A stretch of DNA of 64,000 nt, from positions 61,000-124,999 of the forward strand of contig CAKAKS010000165.1 in the NCBI GenBank assembly GCA_916700875.1. The letters run 5' to 3'. A program made the position numbers and the translations under genes. This document shows, in pieces, positions 63,056-64,000 of the stretch. Each line of letters opens with the position of its first letter. The first letter of the stretch is position 1. The notes below the pieces were generated by a model. The model was not told where the DNA came from, made no database searches, and saw only the letters and a program-made list of their open reading frames with translations. The stretch is from Sebastes aleutianus. Its lineage: Eukaryota; Chordata; Actinopteri; Perciformes; Sebastidae.

Positions 63056-63986
63056 TTAAGAACAAACTTCTGGGTCGTAGAAAATCACACCCAGCAAACT
63101 TTTAAGTTCGTTCAAGACACTCTCTTTAACCGTCTCCCTGTTCTCATCTGTGCACGTCTCAGATGTTGGTTGTACTTGCTCTCTAACCTTTTCATCATTT
63201 TTAAGCAAGTTGCTCAAACTTTCAGCTTCGGCACAGTTGCCATAGGCCCACTCTTTTTTTTCTCTTGTTTCCAAACCAAACAAATTCCCACAGGATTTAC
63301 AAGGAGGCATTTCTGTTCCGTCACGGAGGTTAAATGCCTGGCACCTGACATGCGGTTGAAGTTTGACGGTCCCATCAAAATACTTCTTCTTTTTCTTATT
63401 TTGTTTGTAGGTCATCACTGCATCAGCCACCTTACTGTCCCAGCTGCTAAGACAGGACGCGGCAACCATGATTCTCCCGGGCTTACGGCCTAAACTGGAC
63501 ATGGAGACTCCGTAGTACTTTACTGATTCTGAGATGTTGCTTTGAGAGACACAGATGGTGGAGGAGACCAGATCATTTGATTTATCACGCTCCAGTTCAC
63601 TGATGAAGTCTTGCAGCCTTTTTATTATTTCCTTTTCGTCATTCTTTCGTTCACACAGGTGGACAATCTGTAAGAAACCACAAATATTATCAATATTATC
63701 AACGCCATTGATGTACAATAATCATAAACTGTAATATTTGAGAATGTTTAGGTGAAGTAGCAATTCTATACAACTTTACAAAGAAGAACTGAATTATATT
63801 TGACAATCTTACCATCTCCAGCACACATGAGAATGGACTCCGCTTGGGTACTTGACAGGAATAGTGGTCAAAAGGCCGAGGGTAGTCCTTCAACTCTTCG
63901 CTGAGCTCTTTATCATCACTCACAAGAGATTCTGGGGAAAATTCTGGATCGATTAACTTTCCCAAAAAGAAGATGCTGTGAAGAAA
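63056..63986 (-). CDS. Gene copy C, last two exons
   Basis: Exon 4 equivalent 63986-63813 (174 nt, 58 residues) and exon 5 equivalent 63667-63056 (612 nt with stop), both with good AG/GT sites. Upstream exons lie outside the window. Compared with copy A, exon 4 is 3 residues shorter and has a different acidic stretch (SDDKELSEELKDYPRPFD). Exon 5 lacks about 8 residues near the C-terminus and ends GVIFYDPEVCS. The conserved blocks MVAASCLSSWDS, PPCKSCGNLFGLET and YGNCAEAESLSNLL are intact. No stop or frameshift interrupts the visible frame, so the copy is probably functional. Confidence 0.72.
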
Positions 63987-64000
63987 CTGTAAAGTCAAAA

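Larger units (their letters stand above)
42656..64000. repeat. Repeat unit C, diverged and expanded copy of unit A
   Basis: Matches 1-13721 in order: 42656-44950 to 1-1938, 49380-50941 to 1941-3480, 51981-53600 to 3600-5215, 54274-54863 to 5215-5787, 56704-56906 to 5787-6000, and 59919-63986 to 6000-9709. The extra length comes from the block 45.2-49.3 kb, the block at 51.0 kb and several transposons with clean target duplications. The match continues to the last base, so the unit extends beyond the window. Confidence 0.9.

Overview
The window looks like vertebrate nuclear DNA, most likely from a spiny-rayed (percomorph-like) teleost fish. Coding potential is split into short exons with consensus GT/AG splice sites. 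Most of the rest is decayed or non-autonomous transposable elements of kinds common in fish: hAT elements with 8-bp target duplications, TTAA-flanked elements, Tc1, a Harbinger-like element, fold-back MITEs, non-LTR retrotransposons and tRNA-derived SINEs. There is no bacterial-style gene packing and no CRISPR, rRNA or functional tRNA gene. The species call is inference.

Layout. Positions 1-13721 form a repeat unit (A). Its last 10.2 kb (3502-13721) is repeated head to tail as unit B (13722-23942), and the two are almost identical. A more diverged and rearranged third copy (C) starts near 42656 and runs past the end of the window. It has been lengthened by a 4-kb block at about 45.2-49.3 kb, a 0.9-kb block at 51.0 kb, and fresh transposons at 53.6, 54.9 and 56.9 kb. 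Each unit carries, on the minus strand, one copy of the same five-exon gene: A 8746-12256, B 18967-22477, and C 63056-63986 with only the last two exons in the window. The predicted product is about 328 residues. It has no family I recognise with certainty. It has a conserved CxxC and a following C-A-E motif in its long last exon.

Between units B and C lies a single-copy minus-strand gene (D) of at least six exons, 31264-35190. It starts from a TATA promoter that lies inside the terminal inverted repeat of a transposon-like element. It appears to end in an exon built partly from an antisense SINE. Gene D, the transposon-dense stretch 24-31 kb and the gene copies share the minus strand, so D could once have been the 5' half of a longer gene. 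That is speculation.

Most interesting signal. Units A and B differ at only a handful of positions over about 9.6 kb, yet by hand count at about 26 positions inside the 636-nt last exon. About 24 of these change amino acids. Several of the B variants match copy C. This pattern, tandem expansion plus replacement change confined to part of one exon, with interferon-response-like GAAANNGAAA sites at the 5' exon and in intron 3, is what a fast-evolving immune or conflict gene family would look like. Biochemical function is unknown, and all counts were made by eye.
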